A stretch of DNA of 64,000 nucleotides from an uncultured Clostridia bacterium (GTDB taxonomy: Bacteria; Bacillota; Clostridia; Oscillospirales; Ruminococcaceae). This document shows positions 7,661 through 17,415 of the stretch, piece after piece (within the stretch, counting starts at the first letter, position 1; every line of letters begins with the position of its first letter). The notes under the pieces are model-generated. The model ran no database searches, was not told the DNA's origin, and saw only the letters and a program-made list of their open reading frames with translations. The translations under genes and the position numbers were made by a program. Where the stretch lies: the NCBI GenBank assembly GCA_947626755.1, contig CANQTP010000011.1, positions 1 through 64,000 of the forward strand. Direction: 5' to 3'.

Positions 7661-8602
7661 ATGGATTTTTTATATAAAATGGACTCGTATGTGAACAGTA
7701 TCCTGCCTATCGAATTCTGGGATATTGTGGATATTGCCGTTCTTGCATTCCTTATTTATAAGGGAATACTTATCGTCAAGGAAATTCGCGCAGGCGGGCT
7801 TATAAAAGGTATCGTGCTTATTTTCGCAGTGTACCTTGTTATGAGCTTTGTCAGAATGAAGGTAATGGCATACCTTCTGAGAAGCGTTTTTAATATAGGA
7901 CTTCTGGCAGTCGTGGTGCTGTTCCAGCCCGAACTGCGGCGTTTTCTGGAAAAAATGGGACATTCAAAAGTTTCAAAACTGCCTGTTTTTTCCTCTCTTT
8001 CAGGGGATAATTCCGACCTGCTTTCGCAGAAATGGAGCAGCGCAATAGAAGCTATCTGCGATGCCTGCGAGGATCTTTCCGCAACGACCACAGGCGCGCT
8101 CATAGTTATCGAACAGGAGACAAAACTCGGCGAGCAGATAGACACAGGCACTATTATTAATGCCGAACCTTCCAAGGAACTTTTCGGAAATATTTTCTAT
8201 CCCAAAACTCCGCTCCATGACGGCGCGGTCATAATGCGTGACGGGATAATTCTTGCCGCCGCCTGCTTCCTTCCCAAACCCCAGAAGGAGGAAACCATAA
8301 ACAAGGCTCTCGGTTCAAGGCACAGAGCCGCTATCGGAATGAGCGAAAACTCCGATGCGGTGATCGTGGTAGTTTCCGAGGAAACGGGTACTATCTCAAT
8401 TGCAGAAAACGGAGAACTTACCAGAAATCTTACAAGAGACAGTCTGAAAAAATATCTCCGCACAAGGATACTTCCCGAAAAAGTGCAGAAGCCTGCTAAA
8501 CCTCCCAAATCAAGCGGTTCTGATGAGGACGATCCGGCAGAAAAGTCTAAAAGCGGGTTTACGGACTTCTTTAAAAAGAAAAAATTTACCGATAAAATTT
8601 GA
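7661..8602 (+). CDS. cdaA: Diadenylate cyclase CdaA
   Basis: The 313-residue membrane enzyme condenses two ATP into cyclic di-AMP, the second messenger for potassium and cell-wall homeostasis. Three N-terminal membrane helices (about residues 18-36, 43-62, 67-88) precede a DisA_N domain with the catalytic LHDGAVIM (DGA) and GSRHRAAIG (RHR) motifs. I start at ATG 7661, with GGGAAAGGAC upstream, rather than at ATG 7637. The C-terminal tail is charged and lysine-rich. cdaR follows after 27 bases, the standard cdaA-cdaR pair. The usual third gene, glmM, is not here. Confidence 0.95.
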   Translation: MDFLYKMDSYVNSILPIEFWDIVDIAVLAFLIYKGILIVKEIRAGGLIKGIVLIFAVYLVMSFVRMKVMAYLLRSVFNIGLLAVVVLFQPELRRFLEKMGHSKVSKLPVFSSLSGDNSDLLSQKWSSAIEAICDACEDLSATTTGALIVIEQETKLGEQIDTGTIINAEPSKELFGNIFYPKTPLHDGAVIMRDGIILAAACFLPKPQKEETINKALGSRHRAAIGMSENSDAVIVVVSEETGTISIAENGELTRNLTRDSLKKYLRTRILPEKVQKPAKPPKSSGSDEDDPAEKSKSGFTDFFKKKKFTDKI

Positions 8603-8629
8603 TTTTGATCCAAGGAGCAGAATAAAGAT

Positions 8630-9961
8630 ATGTTCAATGCTGTAAAAAATTTTTTCAACAATATAGGACTTTTCTTTGCACGCCTTTTTGAAAAGGATCT
8701 TTTTATAAAAATAGGTTCGATAATAGCGGCAATAATTATATGGTTCGGCGTTTCAATAAGCGAATATCCGTCCATAAGCAGGATAATATATAATGTTCCC
8801 GTGGAGATAAATTTTGAGGGAACATATGCGGAAGCCAACGGTTACCAAGCGTTAAGCAAATCTGATGAAACGGTCACAGTCTATATAAAAGGGGAGCGCG
8901 GCGAAATAGGAAACCTTGAAGCTGACGAACTTGTTGCATCAGCTTCTGCCGAAGATGTCATGTATGCCACAGACTACAAACTTCCTATAGAAATAGTCTG
9001 CACCACGGGCAAAACTTTTGAGATCGAGAAAGTAGAACCTGCGGTAATAGATGTGAATTTCGACAAGATAATTACAAAGGAAGTGACCCTTACGCCCGAA
9101 CTTTCGGGGGTAAAGACTTCTGATGGGTATATTATGGGCGATGAGGAAGACATTGTTATCGTACCCAATACTTTAAATATCACAGGTCCTGCGCAGATCC
9201 TTGACAATATTACAAATGCCGCGGCAGTGGTAAATGAAAATGCGTTCCTTACAAGCACAACTGATTTCAGGACAACTTCAATAAAACTTATGAACGGCAC
9301 GACTGAAATTGCCGATGAAAACGAAAAACTTACCTTTGATAAATCCGAATTTACCGTTCATGTTCCTGTCTATACAAAAGGAACGGTGTCTCTCAACGTT
9401 CAGATTGCAAATGCTCCCGAAAGTTTTGATGTTGACGCTTTCAAGGAAAAACTGGAACTTTCTGTTTCGGAATTAGAAGTTGCGATCCTCGGAGACAGCT
9501 CTGTGGATTCGTTGGATATAGGAACACTGGATATGCGTGAGGTGGACATTGGCAGCGAATTCACATTCTCAACGGAAGATTTCCTGCCCGAAGGCTACGA
9601 AGATCTGAATGAAGTCCATACCGTTACGGTAAAATGTCCGTCGGAAGGACTCGTGCAGCGTTCCATACACTTTACAAATTCGTCCATTCAGCTTGTAAAT
9701 GCACCGTCTCAGTATGATTTCAATATAGTAACATCGGGAGTGACTCCGATCTTTGTAGGTCCCGAAGGATCTATGGAGCAGCTCAGCAGCATTGACGTGA
9801 TCGCAAAAATAGATATTCTGAACGGCTTCAACGGCAGCGAAGGATACTGCAAGCTTCCGATCACATTCAGTATACCGTCCCACAGCGACATATGGTGCAT
9901 AGGTTCTGACGGTGATCTGTCTCCGAAAGCAACTATAGTTGCGACTCTCAAAAACAATTGA
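8630..9961 (+). CDS. cdaR: CdaA regulatory protein CdaR (YbbR domains)
   Basis: A 443-residue protein with one N-terminal membrane helix (about residues 24-43) and an extracellular part made of YbbR-like beta repeats (roughly 52-130, 135-220, 230-310 and 320-440). CdaR proteins bind CdaA in the membrane and modulate c-di-AMP synthesis. The repeats show the usual pattern of alternating beta strands ending in threonine/valine-rich strands (VTVYIKGE, VTLTPELSG). A probable ribosome site AAGGAGCAG lies 11 bases upstream. Co-directional with cdaA and the FAD protein that follows after 12 bases. Confidence 0.9.
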   Translation: MFNAVKNFFNNIGLFFARLFEKDLFIKIGSIIAAIIIWFGVSISEYPSISRIIYNVPVEINFEGTYAEANGYQALSKSDETVTVYIKGERGEIGNLEADELVASASAEDVMYATDYKLPIEIVCTTGKTFEIEKVEPAVIDVNFDKIITKEVTLTPELSGVKTSDGYIMGDEEDIVIVPNTLNITGPAQILDNITNAAAVVNENAFLTSTTDFRTTSIKLMNGTTEIADENEKLTFDKSEFTVHVPVYTKGTVSLNVQIANAPESFDVDAFKEKLELSVSELEVAILGDSSVDSLDIGTLDMREVDIGSEFTFSTEDFLPEGYEDLNEVHTVTVKCPSEGLVQRSIHFTNSSIQLVNAPSQYDFNIVTSGVTPIFVGPEGSMEQLSSIDVIAKIDILNGFNGSEGYCKLPITFSIPSHSDIWCIGSDGDLSPKATIVATLKNN

Positions 9962-9973
9962 TAAGGGATCTTT

Positions 9974-11557
9974 ATGGCAGTAATAATTTCTCAGGTAAAG
10001 ACCGATATTTCCGCGGACAGCAGCGGGATCATCAGAAAAGCTTTTAAAATGATCGGCGTTGACAGCAGTCTTGCTGTCCGCTCGGGAATACACAAAACAT
10101 CTCTTGATGCACGGAACAATAACAGGATAGTTCTTGTCTCTTCGGTGTGGATCGAACTTGAAAACGGCTCGGAGGAAGAACGGCTCTGCAATAAATTTCC
10201 TTTCTGTTCAAAAGCGGAGCGGAAAGTTTCCCTGCCGGTAAGTTCTGCAAATAATGGCAGGAAGATCGTAATAGCGGGTTTCGGACCTGCGGGAATGTTT
10301 GCGGGACTTGTCCTTGCGGAGTATGGATATTCTCCCGTAATATTAGAGCGTGGCGGAGATGTTGACAGCAGGACGGAAGCCGTGGAAAATTTCATGAAAA
10401 ATGCCGTGCTTGATCCCGTAACTAATGTCCAGTTCGGAGAAGGCGGTGCGGGAACATTTTCAGACGGTAAACTTACAACGCGGATAAACGATCCGCTTTG
10501 CGGGTATGTTCTTGAAAAACTTGCCGAGTTCGGCGCTCCCGAGGAAATTCTCATAAAAGCCAAGCCCCATATCGGAACGGATCTTTTAAGAAATGTTATA
10601 AAAGCTGTCCGCGAAAGAATAATAAGCCTTGGCGGAACTGTGAGATTCCGCACAAAGCTTACGGACATAAATACCGAAAACGGAAAAATAACTTCCGCGG
10701 TGCTTGAAAGCGGGGAAGTTATTCCCTGCGATGCGCTTGTTCTTGCAATAGGACACAGCGCAAGAGACACTTTTGAAATGCTCCTTGACAAAAAAATTTT
10801 CCTTGAGCCGAAACCATTTTCCATCGGCGCAAGGATCGAGCATACACAGGAAGCGGTGAACCGTTCCTTGTACGGAAAGTATTGGAACAGTCCGCACCTT
10901 CCAAAGGGGGAATATCAGCTTTCGCACAGACAGGGCGAACGTGCGGTCTACACATTCTGTATGTGTCCCGGCGGAACTGTCGTTCCCGCAGCAAGCGAAG
11001 AGGAAACTGTCGTTACCAACGGCATGAGCGTTTTTGCGCGGGACGGAAAAAACGCAAACTCGGCAATTGCCGTTTCGGTATCGCCGAAAGATTTCGGAAA
11101 TTCTCCTCTTGACGGCGTGGAATTTGCGCGGAAGATAGAGCGGAACGCATTTATTCTTGCAGGGAAAAATTATAAAGCCCCCGCGTCCGCAGCAGGAAAT
11201 TTCCTGAAAGGAAAGGGCGGACTTTCGGGAGCAAATGTTATTCCCACATATAGTATCGGAATAACGGAATGTGACCTGCACGAGCTTTTCCCTGAATTTG
11301 TGTCCGATATGCTGAAGATCGGACTTGAAAAATTTTCCCATAAAATGAAATGTTTCGGAGACGCGGGCGCAGTCCTGACCGCGCCTGAAACGCGGACTTC
11401 ATCGCCTGTGAGAATTACCCGCAGCGAAAGCATGGAGTCGGTTTCGTTTAAAGGACTTTACCCCATCGGCGAAGGCGCGGGATATGCAGGCGGGATAATG
11501 TCCGCAGCTGTTGACGGAGTAAAATGCGCGTTAAAAATCATGGAAAGCGGGAAATAA
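9974..11557 (+). CDS. FAD-dependent oxidoreductase (COG2509-type)
   Basis: A 527-residue flavoprotein. After an N-terminal alpha/beta domain of about 80 residues comes the FAD-binding Rossmann motif VIAGFGPAGMFAGLVLAEYG (about 95-114) with ILERGGDV as ribose contact, GTFSDGKLTTR, and a C-terminal second FAD contact PIGEGAGYAGGIMSAAVDG. This is the architecture of the uncharacterised FAD-dependent dehydrogenase family. The substrate is unknown. It is the last gene of the cdaA operon and converges on the RyR-domain gene at 11595. Confidence 0.85.
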   Translation: MAVIISQVKTDISADSSGIIRKAFKMIGVDSSLAVRSGIHKTSLDARNNNRIVLVSSVWIELENGSEEERLCNKFPFCSKAERKVSLPVSSANNGRKIVIAGFGPAGMFAGLVLAEYGYSPVILERGGDVDSRTEAVENFMKNAVLDPVTNVQFGEGGAGTFSDGKLTTRINDPLCGYVLEKLAEFGAPEEILIKAKPHIGTDLLRNVIKAVRERIISLGGTVRFRTKLTDINTENGKITSAVLESGEVIPCDALVLAIGHSARDTFEMLLDKKIFLEPKPFSIGARIEHTQEAVNRSLYGKYWNSPHLPKGEYQLSHRQGERAVYTFCMCPGGTVVPAASEEETVVTNGMSVFARDGKNANSAIAVSVSPKDFGNSPLDGVEFARKIERNAFILAGKNYKAPASAAGNFLKGKGGLSGANVIPTYSIGITECDLHELFPEFVSDMLKIGLEKFSHKMKCFGDAGAVLTAPETRTSSPVRITRSESMESVSFKGLYPIGEGAGYAGGIMSAAVDGVKCALKIMESGK

Positions 11558-11594
11558 TTTTCTCTTTTACTTTTTAAGACTGATCTTACGACTT

Positions 11595-13016
11595 TTATTG
11601 AGTCTGAAGATCGGTTTCTTCTTTTATACGTTCTTTAAGTTCGGGAAATTTACTTATTAATGATTCAATATCTTTATTTTTATCTTCTTCTCCGAGTTCA
11701 GAAAACGGCACAAGAGAATGATGTATGTGATTTTTTTTGTCGGTCTCATCGCCGTATTTCCAGTTATATATGTAGTGGTATCTGCACCATCTTATATGTT
11801 CCAGTTCGGCAAGAGTTTTTACCGGAACGTCTTTATCGATAAGCCGCCTTATCGTATACGCATACTGGGAAGAACTTAAATTGGAATATCTCCTGAAATT
11901 GTCGAGCTTTTCCCATGGTTCTCCTTCGTGTATTTTAAGATAGTCCTCATTCTGTTTCCGTGCTGCTTCCATTATTCTTTCGTTAAGGATCATATCCATT
12001 GAAGCAAGATCACGGGCATTTCCGAAACAGGTGATATTTTCGCTGTTGAAAAGATTTGTGATAATATCTTCGTTAGGCGCGTAAACATGGATCTTGCAGT
12101 TTACAGGCGAATATTCTAACATCTTGCTGAGTTTTACAACATTGCTGCCGTCATTATCTTTGCAAATGATTATTCTGTCAAATGATGATATTTCCGAATA
12201 ATCGTACTTGCCGTCATCGTGGAAAATTATCTCATCGGGAGCCATTTTGTCAAGTTCTGTGTGTTCTCTTCGGAAATAGCTGCCGTCTCCGAAAATGTGA
12301 TATTCAAAGTGCTGATCAAGGGTAATGATATTTACCTGCAAGCCGTTCAGAAGGATATTTTCTCCCAGATTTCCAAATCCGATAATAGCGATCTTTTCAT
12401 TATTTTCGACAGGAAAGTCACGCCAGTATTGTATTGCACAGTTTTCTGCCATGCTGAATACTTTTACATGATGATTTTCAATATTCTGCTTTGAAACATC
12501 GTCAAGCATTATGTATGTATCCTTATCTTTGAGATATTCGTAATTACGGTTATAGAAACGGATATTTTCAATATCGCTTGAAAACATTATCATATATCTT
12601 GATGCATTTTTTATCACCTTGTCGGGATCGCCGTGTATCCTGCGTGTCATGCTGATGTTGTCGTACAATATGTCCGCATAGACCGAATCCCCGTAAATAA
12701 CTGTGGAATCGGGGAAAATAAGCTTTAATCTGTTTGCAACGCTGTTCACCTTGTTGAATGCGGTTATCAATATGCTGACCGTTGCTGCAATGGCGAGAAA
12801 ACGCGCTAATTGCAGAACGAAATTTGCTTCTATGCCGTCCTCTGACTCGCCGTAATAAAGCCGTATTGCCGAATACATAGCATCCAGCAAGGGGTATTCA
12901 TGACTGCTTTCCGATGATGCATAAAAAGGGTAGTAGAAGTACGTTCCCAGAAAGAACGGCAGCACTTTATAAAATACATTTAACACTCTTGCAAGAAACC
13001 GTAAAATTTTTTTCAT
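11595..13016 (-). CDS. Membrane-anchored TrkA_N-like protein with C-terminal RyR domain
   Basis: A 473-residue protein with two N-terminal membrane helices (about 8-30 and 66-86). Two Rossmann-like NAD-binding units follow: VIYGDSVYADILYDN near 106 and AIIGFGNLGENIL near 210. The last 70 residues match the ryanodine receptor (RyR) repeat: LAELEHIRWCRYHYIYNWKYG, then HHSLVPFSELGEEDKNKD. Prokaryotic RyR domains occur with TrkA-like and channel-like proteins and are thought to sense ligands. The ligand here is unknown. It starts one base after the stop of the preceding gene, as the last gene of the ftsEX operon. Confidence 0.8.
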   Translation of the reverse strand: MKKILRFLARVLNVFYKVLPFFLGTYFYYPFYASSESSHEYPLLDAMYSAIRLYYGESEDGIEANFVLQLARFLAIAATVSILITAFNKVNSVANRLKLIFPDSTVIYGDSVYADILYDNISMTRRIHGDPDKVIKNASRYMIMFSSDIENIRFYNRNYEYLKDKDTYIMLDDVSKQNIENHHVKVFSMAENCAIQYWRDFPVENNEKIAIIGFGNLGENILLNGLQVNIITLDQHFEYHIFGDGSYFRREHTELDKMAPDEIIFHDDGKYDYSEISSFDRIIICKDNDGSNVVKLSKMLEYSPVNCKIHVYAPNEDIITNLFNSENITCFGNARDLASMDMILNERIMEAARKQNEDYLKIHEGEPWEKLDNFRRYSNLSSSQYAYTIRRLIDKDVPVKTLAELEHIRWCRYHYIYNWKYGDETDKKNHIHHSLVPFSELGEEDKNKDIESLISKFPELKERIKEETDLQTQ

Positions 13017-13017
13017 A

Positions 13018-13629
13018 TCAGCTGTTTCCTTTCATATGTTTTTGTATTTTCTTTTTAAGTTTTGCGGTTTCTTCCGAAAGTTCATTGCAGTCTTTGTAGC
13101 TTTCAAAATTTTTGGAAAATTCCTTTGCCCGCTCGTACATATCCAGCCGCATAAGTGATTTTACCATGCAGATATCTATGAAACGGCATTGACTGTCTCC
13201 CATTTTTGCAATTATTTCAACGGCGTTTTCATAGCGTCCCTTGATGTGTTCGTGAATGGCAAGGCTGCGCTTCATGATCTCGGTGTGTTCGCCGAGAACC
13301 ATTTCGTTGTACGTCTGATAAAGTTCCTCGGCGGTCTTGAAATCGTCACGGACAAAATTGCAGAAAATCATGTTGCTTATAAGCGTTCCGCGGAGATGCG
13401 GTTCAAGCTTTTTCAGATCGATCTCACGGAATGTTTCATATGCTTCCGTAAGACGTCCGCGGATAAGCAGGGCATTGGCAAGATAGCTTTTCCCGCGGGC
13501 AATGTCCTGAGCGCGTTCTGCTTTTTCAAGCGATCTTTTCAGAACATCAATGTAATTGTCGGTAAATCCTTCATCTGCAAGCACTTTTGCCGCTTCGGTG
13601 AAACCCGTTCTCTTTTTGAAAATACTCAT
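13018..13629 (-). CDS. Helical-repeat (TPR-like) cytosolic protein
   Basis: A 203-residue all-helical protein with repeated pairs of helices of about 34 residues (for example GKSYLANALLIRGRLTEAYETF, shown here only as its core GKSYLANALLIRGRL) and alternating alanine/leucine/tyrosine positions typical of TPRs, probably four or five repeats. No signal peptide or membrane segment. The ATG overlaps the stop of the upstream gene (ATGA), and the RyR-domain gene follows after one base, so it is tightly coupled on both sides. Likely an adaptor that links the membrane partners. Function otherwise unknown. Confidence 0.65.
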   Translation of the reverse strand: MSIFKKRTGFTEAAKVLADEGFTDNYIDVLKRSLEKAERAQDIARGKSYLANALLIRGRLTEAYETFREIDLKKLEPHLRGTLISNMIFCNFVRDDFKTAEELYQTYNEMVLGEHTEIMKRSLAIHEHIKGRYENAVEIIAKMGDSQCRFIDICMVKSLMRLDMYERAKEFSKNFESYKDCNELSEETAKLKKKIQKHMKGNS

Positions 13630-13943
13630 TTTTTCTTTTTCCCGCCGAATCTTATTTTGATGATAATGCTTGCGATGCCGTCCGCCGCTAAAAGCGCGGC
13701 AATTGCAAATTCTATAACTTTTGTGTAGACCGAAACTTTCATGACAATTCCGAAATACACCATTATTATCGCAAAAATAAGAAGTGCGATGATCTTCAGC
13801 CAGTTGAGGACATAGGAAGCATATTCCTTTACATCTGCCGACTTGCGGACAAATACTCCTATCATTGTTATGCCGTCAAAAAGAGTTATCATGAAAAGCA
13901 TTATGAAAAACAGCCCGAAAGCTATCCCGACTTCCGCAAACAT
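13626..13943 (-). CDS. Small integral membrane protein
   Basis: A 105-residue protein with three hydrophobic segments (about residues 6-27, 45-66 and 76-94) and a basic tail ending GGKKKK. I do not recognise the family. It begins 12 bases after the S41 protease stop with AAAAGGAGAATACT upstream, and its stop overlaps the helical-repeat gene by 4 bases. The context suggests a membrane anchor or partner in the cell-wall operon. Confidence 0.6.
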   Translation of the reverse strand: MFAEVGIAFGLFFIMLFMITLFDGITMIGVFVRKSADVKEYASYVLNWLKIIALLIFAIIMVYFGIVMKVSVYTKVIEFAIAALLAADGIASIIIKIRFGGKKKK

Positions 13944-13955
13944 AGTATTCTCCTT

Positions 13956-15176
13956 TTACTGAATTGTGTAAACGACTTCCATTGCCTTCTGGAGCTGAGT
14001 GTCGTCCTTTAACTGCTGTTCCTCGGAGATCGTGTCAAGATCTACTTCTGCGGGGAGCGCAACTTCAAAATCGGGTTTTATCCCTATGCCGTTGTAATCG
14101 CCGCTGTTCCGCGTCTGTAAAGTTGCAACGGTGATCTTGACGGCAGCTCCGCCTGCAAGCTTGTGAGTTTTCTGCATAACGCCTTTGCCGTAGGTGTTAG
14201 TTCCCACGATAAGCGCTCCCGCTTCGTCACGGAGCGCAAAGGCAAAGAGTTCCGAGCAGGACGCCGTGCCGCTGTTCACAAGAACAACCATAGGCATTTT
14301 GATCTGTTCCGCTTCGGTGGTGTGTACCATCACTTCGGTGGAGTCCTTGTAGTAGGCGGTAACGATGTCGCCGTCTCCGAGAATGGCGTCAAGCGTTCCT
14401 TCAAGGGATTTTGTTATCCCGCCGAGATTGTCTCTCAGGTCAAAAATTGCCGTTTCCGCGCCTTCGCTTATAAGGCGGTTAAGTGTTGTCCTGAACTGGT
14501 CGGGAGTTTTCTCGTTGAATGTGGTGATCTTCACATATGCGATATTTTCTTCAAGAAGCCGTCCCGTAACGGAGATTATTTCGCTTTTTTCTGCGGTGAC
14601 GTCCACCGAGAAAAATTCCGCTGCGCCTTCATCGTTAAGTCTCTTGATATGAAGCTTGATCTTTGTTCCTTCCTCGCAGTTGAAAAGCGAGACAGCTTCA
14701 TCATAGCCGTTTTCGTAGGCGATAACGTCGGTGTTGTTTACCGCCGTGATGATGTCGCCCGCAACGATCCCCGCCTTGTCGGCAGCGGAATCTGCCGTTA
14801 CCGATGTTATCTTTATGTAACCGCTCTCTTCCTTGTCCCATTCAAATCCGAAACCGATGGTAACTCCCGATTCTTTCTGAGTCTGCATGGCGTATTCATC
14901 GGCGGTGTAGTATTTTGCAAAGCGGTCGTCAAGACCGTCAACATAGCCTTTCATAATGCTGTCGGTAAGTTTTTCCTCGTCAATGGTGTTGAAGAAATTT
15001 GCCCGCACGTAGCTGTCCATTTCCGAAAGGCGCGCATAAGTGCTTTCCCTTTCGGAAACGTTCCGCACCTTGGAGTTGAAAACATTCAGCGAATAGTTAT
15101 ATGTTATAATGAATGTTACCGCTGCTGCCAGAGCCATCAGACCGATAGCGATCCCCAGAGAAATTTTCTTATTCAT
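13956..15176 (-). CDS. S41 family C-terminal processing protease
   Basis: A 406-residue periplasm-facing serine protease. One N-terminal signal anchor (about residues 5-26) precedes a PDZ domain (about 95-180, VTIGFGFEWDKEESGYIKIT). The tail-specific protease domain has the nucleophile segment NSGTASCSELFAFALRD and the lysine in GTNTYGKGVMQKTH, the Ser/Lys dyad of Ctp proteases. It follows the M23 peptidase in the ftsEX operon, as commonly seen in Firmicutes, where such proteases process or regulate cell-wall hydrolases. The specific substrate is not evident. Confidence 0.92.
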   Translation of the reverse strand: MNKKISLGIAIGLMALAAAVTFIITYNYSLNVFNSKVRNVSERESTYARLSEMDSYVRANFFNTIDEEKLTDSIMKGYVDGLDDRFAKYYTADEYAMQTQKESGVTIGFGFEWDKEESGYIKITSVTADSAADKAGIVAGDIITAVNNTDVIAYENGYDEAVSLFNCEEGTKIKLHIKRLNDEGAAEFFSVDVTAEKSEIISVTGRLLEENIAYVKITTFNEKTPDQFRTTLNRLISEGAETAIFDLRDNLGGITKSLEGTLDAILGDGDIVTAYYKDSTEVMVHTTEAEQIKMPMVVLVNSGTASCSELFAFALRDEAGALIVGTNTYGKGVMQKTHKLAGGAAVKITVATLQTRNSGDYNGIGIKPDFEVALPAEVDLDTISEEQQLKDDTQLQKAMEVVYTIQ

Positions 15177-15206
15177 AGCAATTGCTCTGCCGAGCCACCT
15201 CCGTAA

Positions 15207-16481
15207 TTAATTATCCATGCTGACATAATTCAGCGGGTTGGTATGCTGACCGTCAATTCTCACCTCAAAATGACAATGATCACCGTAAGCCTGTCCCGTA
15301 TGACCTATGTAAGCAATAGTCTGTCCCTGTACTACGGTATCACCGACGTTGACAGCAACACTATTATTGTGTGCATAAAGTGTGGAAATGCCGTTGCCGT
15401 GGTCGATAATGACGCAGTTTCCGTAACCGTTGTACTTGTTTCCCGCCTGAATTACCGTTCCGCCCGCAGAAGCCACAACAGGTTCTCCTGTGCAGCCGGG
15501 CTTGTTGATGTCGATACCCTTGTGGAAATCGCTTGATTGAGTTTCAACTATCCAGCGTTCGCCGTAGCCGTCAGTCATGTTGCGCACAGTGGGAACAGGC
15601 CAGATAAATCCCGTATCGGAATAGGTCTGTACAGGTTCGGGAGCAACATACTCGGTGCCGTTTTCTTCGGCTTGCTGATTTTTGAGCTCTTCCTCCTGCC
15701 TGCGCCGTTCCTCTTCTTCCTTGCGCTTTCTTTCTGCTTCTTCCTGAAGTCTGCGGATCTCAGCCTGCAATTCTTCTTCGACCTGCTGCTGTTCCTCCTT
15801 GATCTCGTCTGCGTGTTCCTTGTAATCGTCTATGCGGGCTTGCTGCATTTCCTTTGTCTCGGCATGGTTGTTCCATGTTTCGCGGAGTTCGTCATAATAC
15901 TGTTCTTCCTGCGCTTTCTTTTCTTTTAAAGCGGCAAGTTCGCTTTCAAGTTCCGTCTTTTCCGCTTCAAGATCGGAGATCTGTTCGCGGAGAGAATCTA
16001 TAAGATCGTTGTCATGCTTTGAAACACGCTCCACAAATTCCATTCTTGCCAGCATATCATAAAAGCTGTTTGAGCCTGCAAGAACGGAAGCCATGCTGTC
16101 GTTTCCCGACATATATAATGCCCGCAGACGCTGTCCGAAGCGGTCAATGTCATCCTCAACATTTTCTTCCTTTTCGGCAACGCTTTCTTCAAGCGCGTCA
16201 ATGTTGCTTTGCAGAATGGCGATCTGCTGAGCAATGTTGTCGACCTGTTCTTCCTGTATCTGCATTTTGTTGTCGTATTCTTCAAGATATTTGTCGGTCT
16301 CTTCGGCTTCGCTTTCGTATTGTGAAAGCATTGCTTCAACGTCTTTCTTTTCCTGTTCAAGTTCGGACTGCCTGCTTTCCAGATCGGACATTGTATCCGC
16401 CGTAACGATACTTCCCGGAAGCAGACAGCATACCGCAAGTATCGAAGCGATCCCCACGGAAAATATTTTTTTTCTGTTCAT
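15207..16481 (-). CDS. M23 family metallopeptidase with coiled coil (EnvC-like)
   Basis: A 424-residue secreted protein: signal peptide (about 1-28), a long coiled coil (about 30-265, heptad-rich in Glu/Gln/Lys), then a LytM/M23 domain. Zinc ligands are visible in FHKGIDINKPG (HxxxD) and GDHCHFEVRIDG (HxH), so this domain looks catalytically competent, unlike degenerate EnvC regulators. Family members acting next to FtsEX are peptidoglycan hydrolases activated through the coiled coil. The start at 16481 has AGAGGATAATTCT before it. It lies 15 bases after ftsX, which supports regulation by FtsEX. Confidence 0.92.
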   Translation of the reverse strand: MNRKKIFSVGIASILAVCCLLPGSIVTADTMSDLESRQSELEQEKKDVEAMLSQYESEAEETDKYLEEYDNKMQIQEEQVDNIAQQIAILQSNIDALEESVAEKEENVEDDIDRFGQRLRALYMSGNDSMASVLAGSNSFYDMLARMEFVERVSKHDNDLIDSLREQISDLEAEKTELESELAALKEKKAQEEQYYDELRETWNNHAETKEMQQARIDDYKEHADEIKEEQQQVEEELQAEIRRLQEEAERKRKEEEERRRQEEELKNQQAEENGTEYVAPEPVQTYSDTGFIWPVPTVRNMTDGYGERWIVETQSSDFHKGIDINKPGCTGEPVVASAGGTVIQAGNKYNGYGNCVIIDHGNGISTLYAHNNSVAVNVGDTVVQGQTIAYIGHTGQAYGDHCHFEVRIDGQHTNPLNYVSMDN

Positions 16482-16496
16482 AGAATTATCCTCTTT

Positions 16497-17396
16497 TTAA
16501 ACTTTAAGATACTTTCTTGTGCTCATAACGGTGCCTATGGCGCCGACTGCCGTTCCCGCAATTACATATCCTGCGGCGATCTTCCATATAACATCTTCAA
16601 GCGGGATAAATCCGTTTACTGACATTATCGACCAGAATGTCATATCCTGCGAAAGGACTTTTATAAGCTCCGAATAACCCAGAGCGGTGACCACCGAAGC
16701 AGCGATACCTGCTAAAAGTCCTATCATCATTCCTTCAACGAAGAAGGGGACTTTTATAAACGTGTTGGTCGCGCCCACAAGCTTCATAATGGAAATTTCC
16801 CGCTTTCTGATGTCAACGCTTGCGCGGGAAGCGTTTGAAATTATTACCAGAGAAACGATTATAAGCGCCGCAAGAACGACTGCGGAAATTATCCCGATAA
16901 ACCTTTTCAGTCCCGTCAGGATATTTATAAAATCGGTGGGGGACTTTATGGAATCAATGCCGTCCATGCGGTTTATCTCCATAAGAGTGGAGCTGATCTC
17001 TTCAATATCGGCTATCCTTATGCGGAAAGCGTCGGGCAGGGGATTGTCCTCAATGTACCCGAAAAGATCATCGGCATTTTCCATGCTTGCCTTCATGTCC
17101 TCAAGAGCTTCTTCCTTGGAGTAGAAGGTAACGCTGCTGACGTTTTTCATTGCTTTGATGGTGTTTTCCATGCCTGCGATGTGGTCGTCGTCCAGATCTT
17201 CAAGGAAGATGACAACTTCATTTTTGTTTTCAATGCCGCCCACAAACTGATTTATGTTTGCCGTGAAAAGCATCATAAATCCGATGAGCAGCAGCGACAC
17301 CATGAGTATACAGAAGGACGCCACCGACATTATGCGGTTCGTCCAGATATTTTTCATGCCCTGTCCGAACAGGTAATTCATACTGCTAAGCTTCAT
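16497..17396 (-). CDS. ftsX: Cell division permease FtsX
   Basis: A 299-residue ABC-type permease with four membrane helices: one N-terminal (about residues 20-43) and three C-terminal (about 170-195, 220-245, 265-290). The large extracellular loop carries beta/alpha PLD-like sequence and the motif NPLPDAFRI. FtsX transmits the FtsE ATPase cycle to periplasmic peptidoglycan hydrolases. I start at ATG 17396, giving MKLSSMNYLFGQGMKNIW, because AAAAGGAG lies upstream. The longer reading would start with a TTG inside ftsE. Confidence 0.93.
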   Translation of the reverse strand: MKLSSMNYLFGQGMKNIWTNRIMSVASFCILMVSLLLIGFMMLFTANINQFVGGIENKNEVVIFLEDLDDDHIAGMENTIKAMKNVSSVTFYSKEEALEDMKASMENADDLFGYIEDNPLPDAFRIRIADIEEISSTLMEINRMDGIDSIKSPTDFINILTGLKRFIGIISAVVLAALIIVSLVIISNASRASVDIRKREISIMKLVGATNTFIKVPFFVEGMMIGLLAGIAASVVTALGYSELIKVLSQDMTFWSIMSVNGFIPLEDVIWKIAAGYVIAGTAVGAIGTVMSTRKYLKV

Positions 17397-17415
17397 AAAG
17401 TGAAAATGCTCCTTT

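Noticed and set aside
14163-15206. 347-residue plus-strand ORF opposite the S41 protease
   Set aside because: The minus-strand protease has intact catalytic motifs. The opposite frame is rich in Phe/Arg/Val and has no domain or ribosome site.
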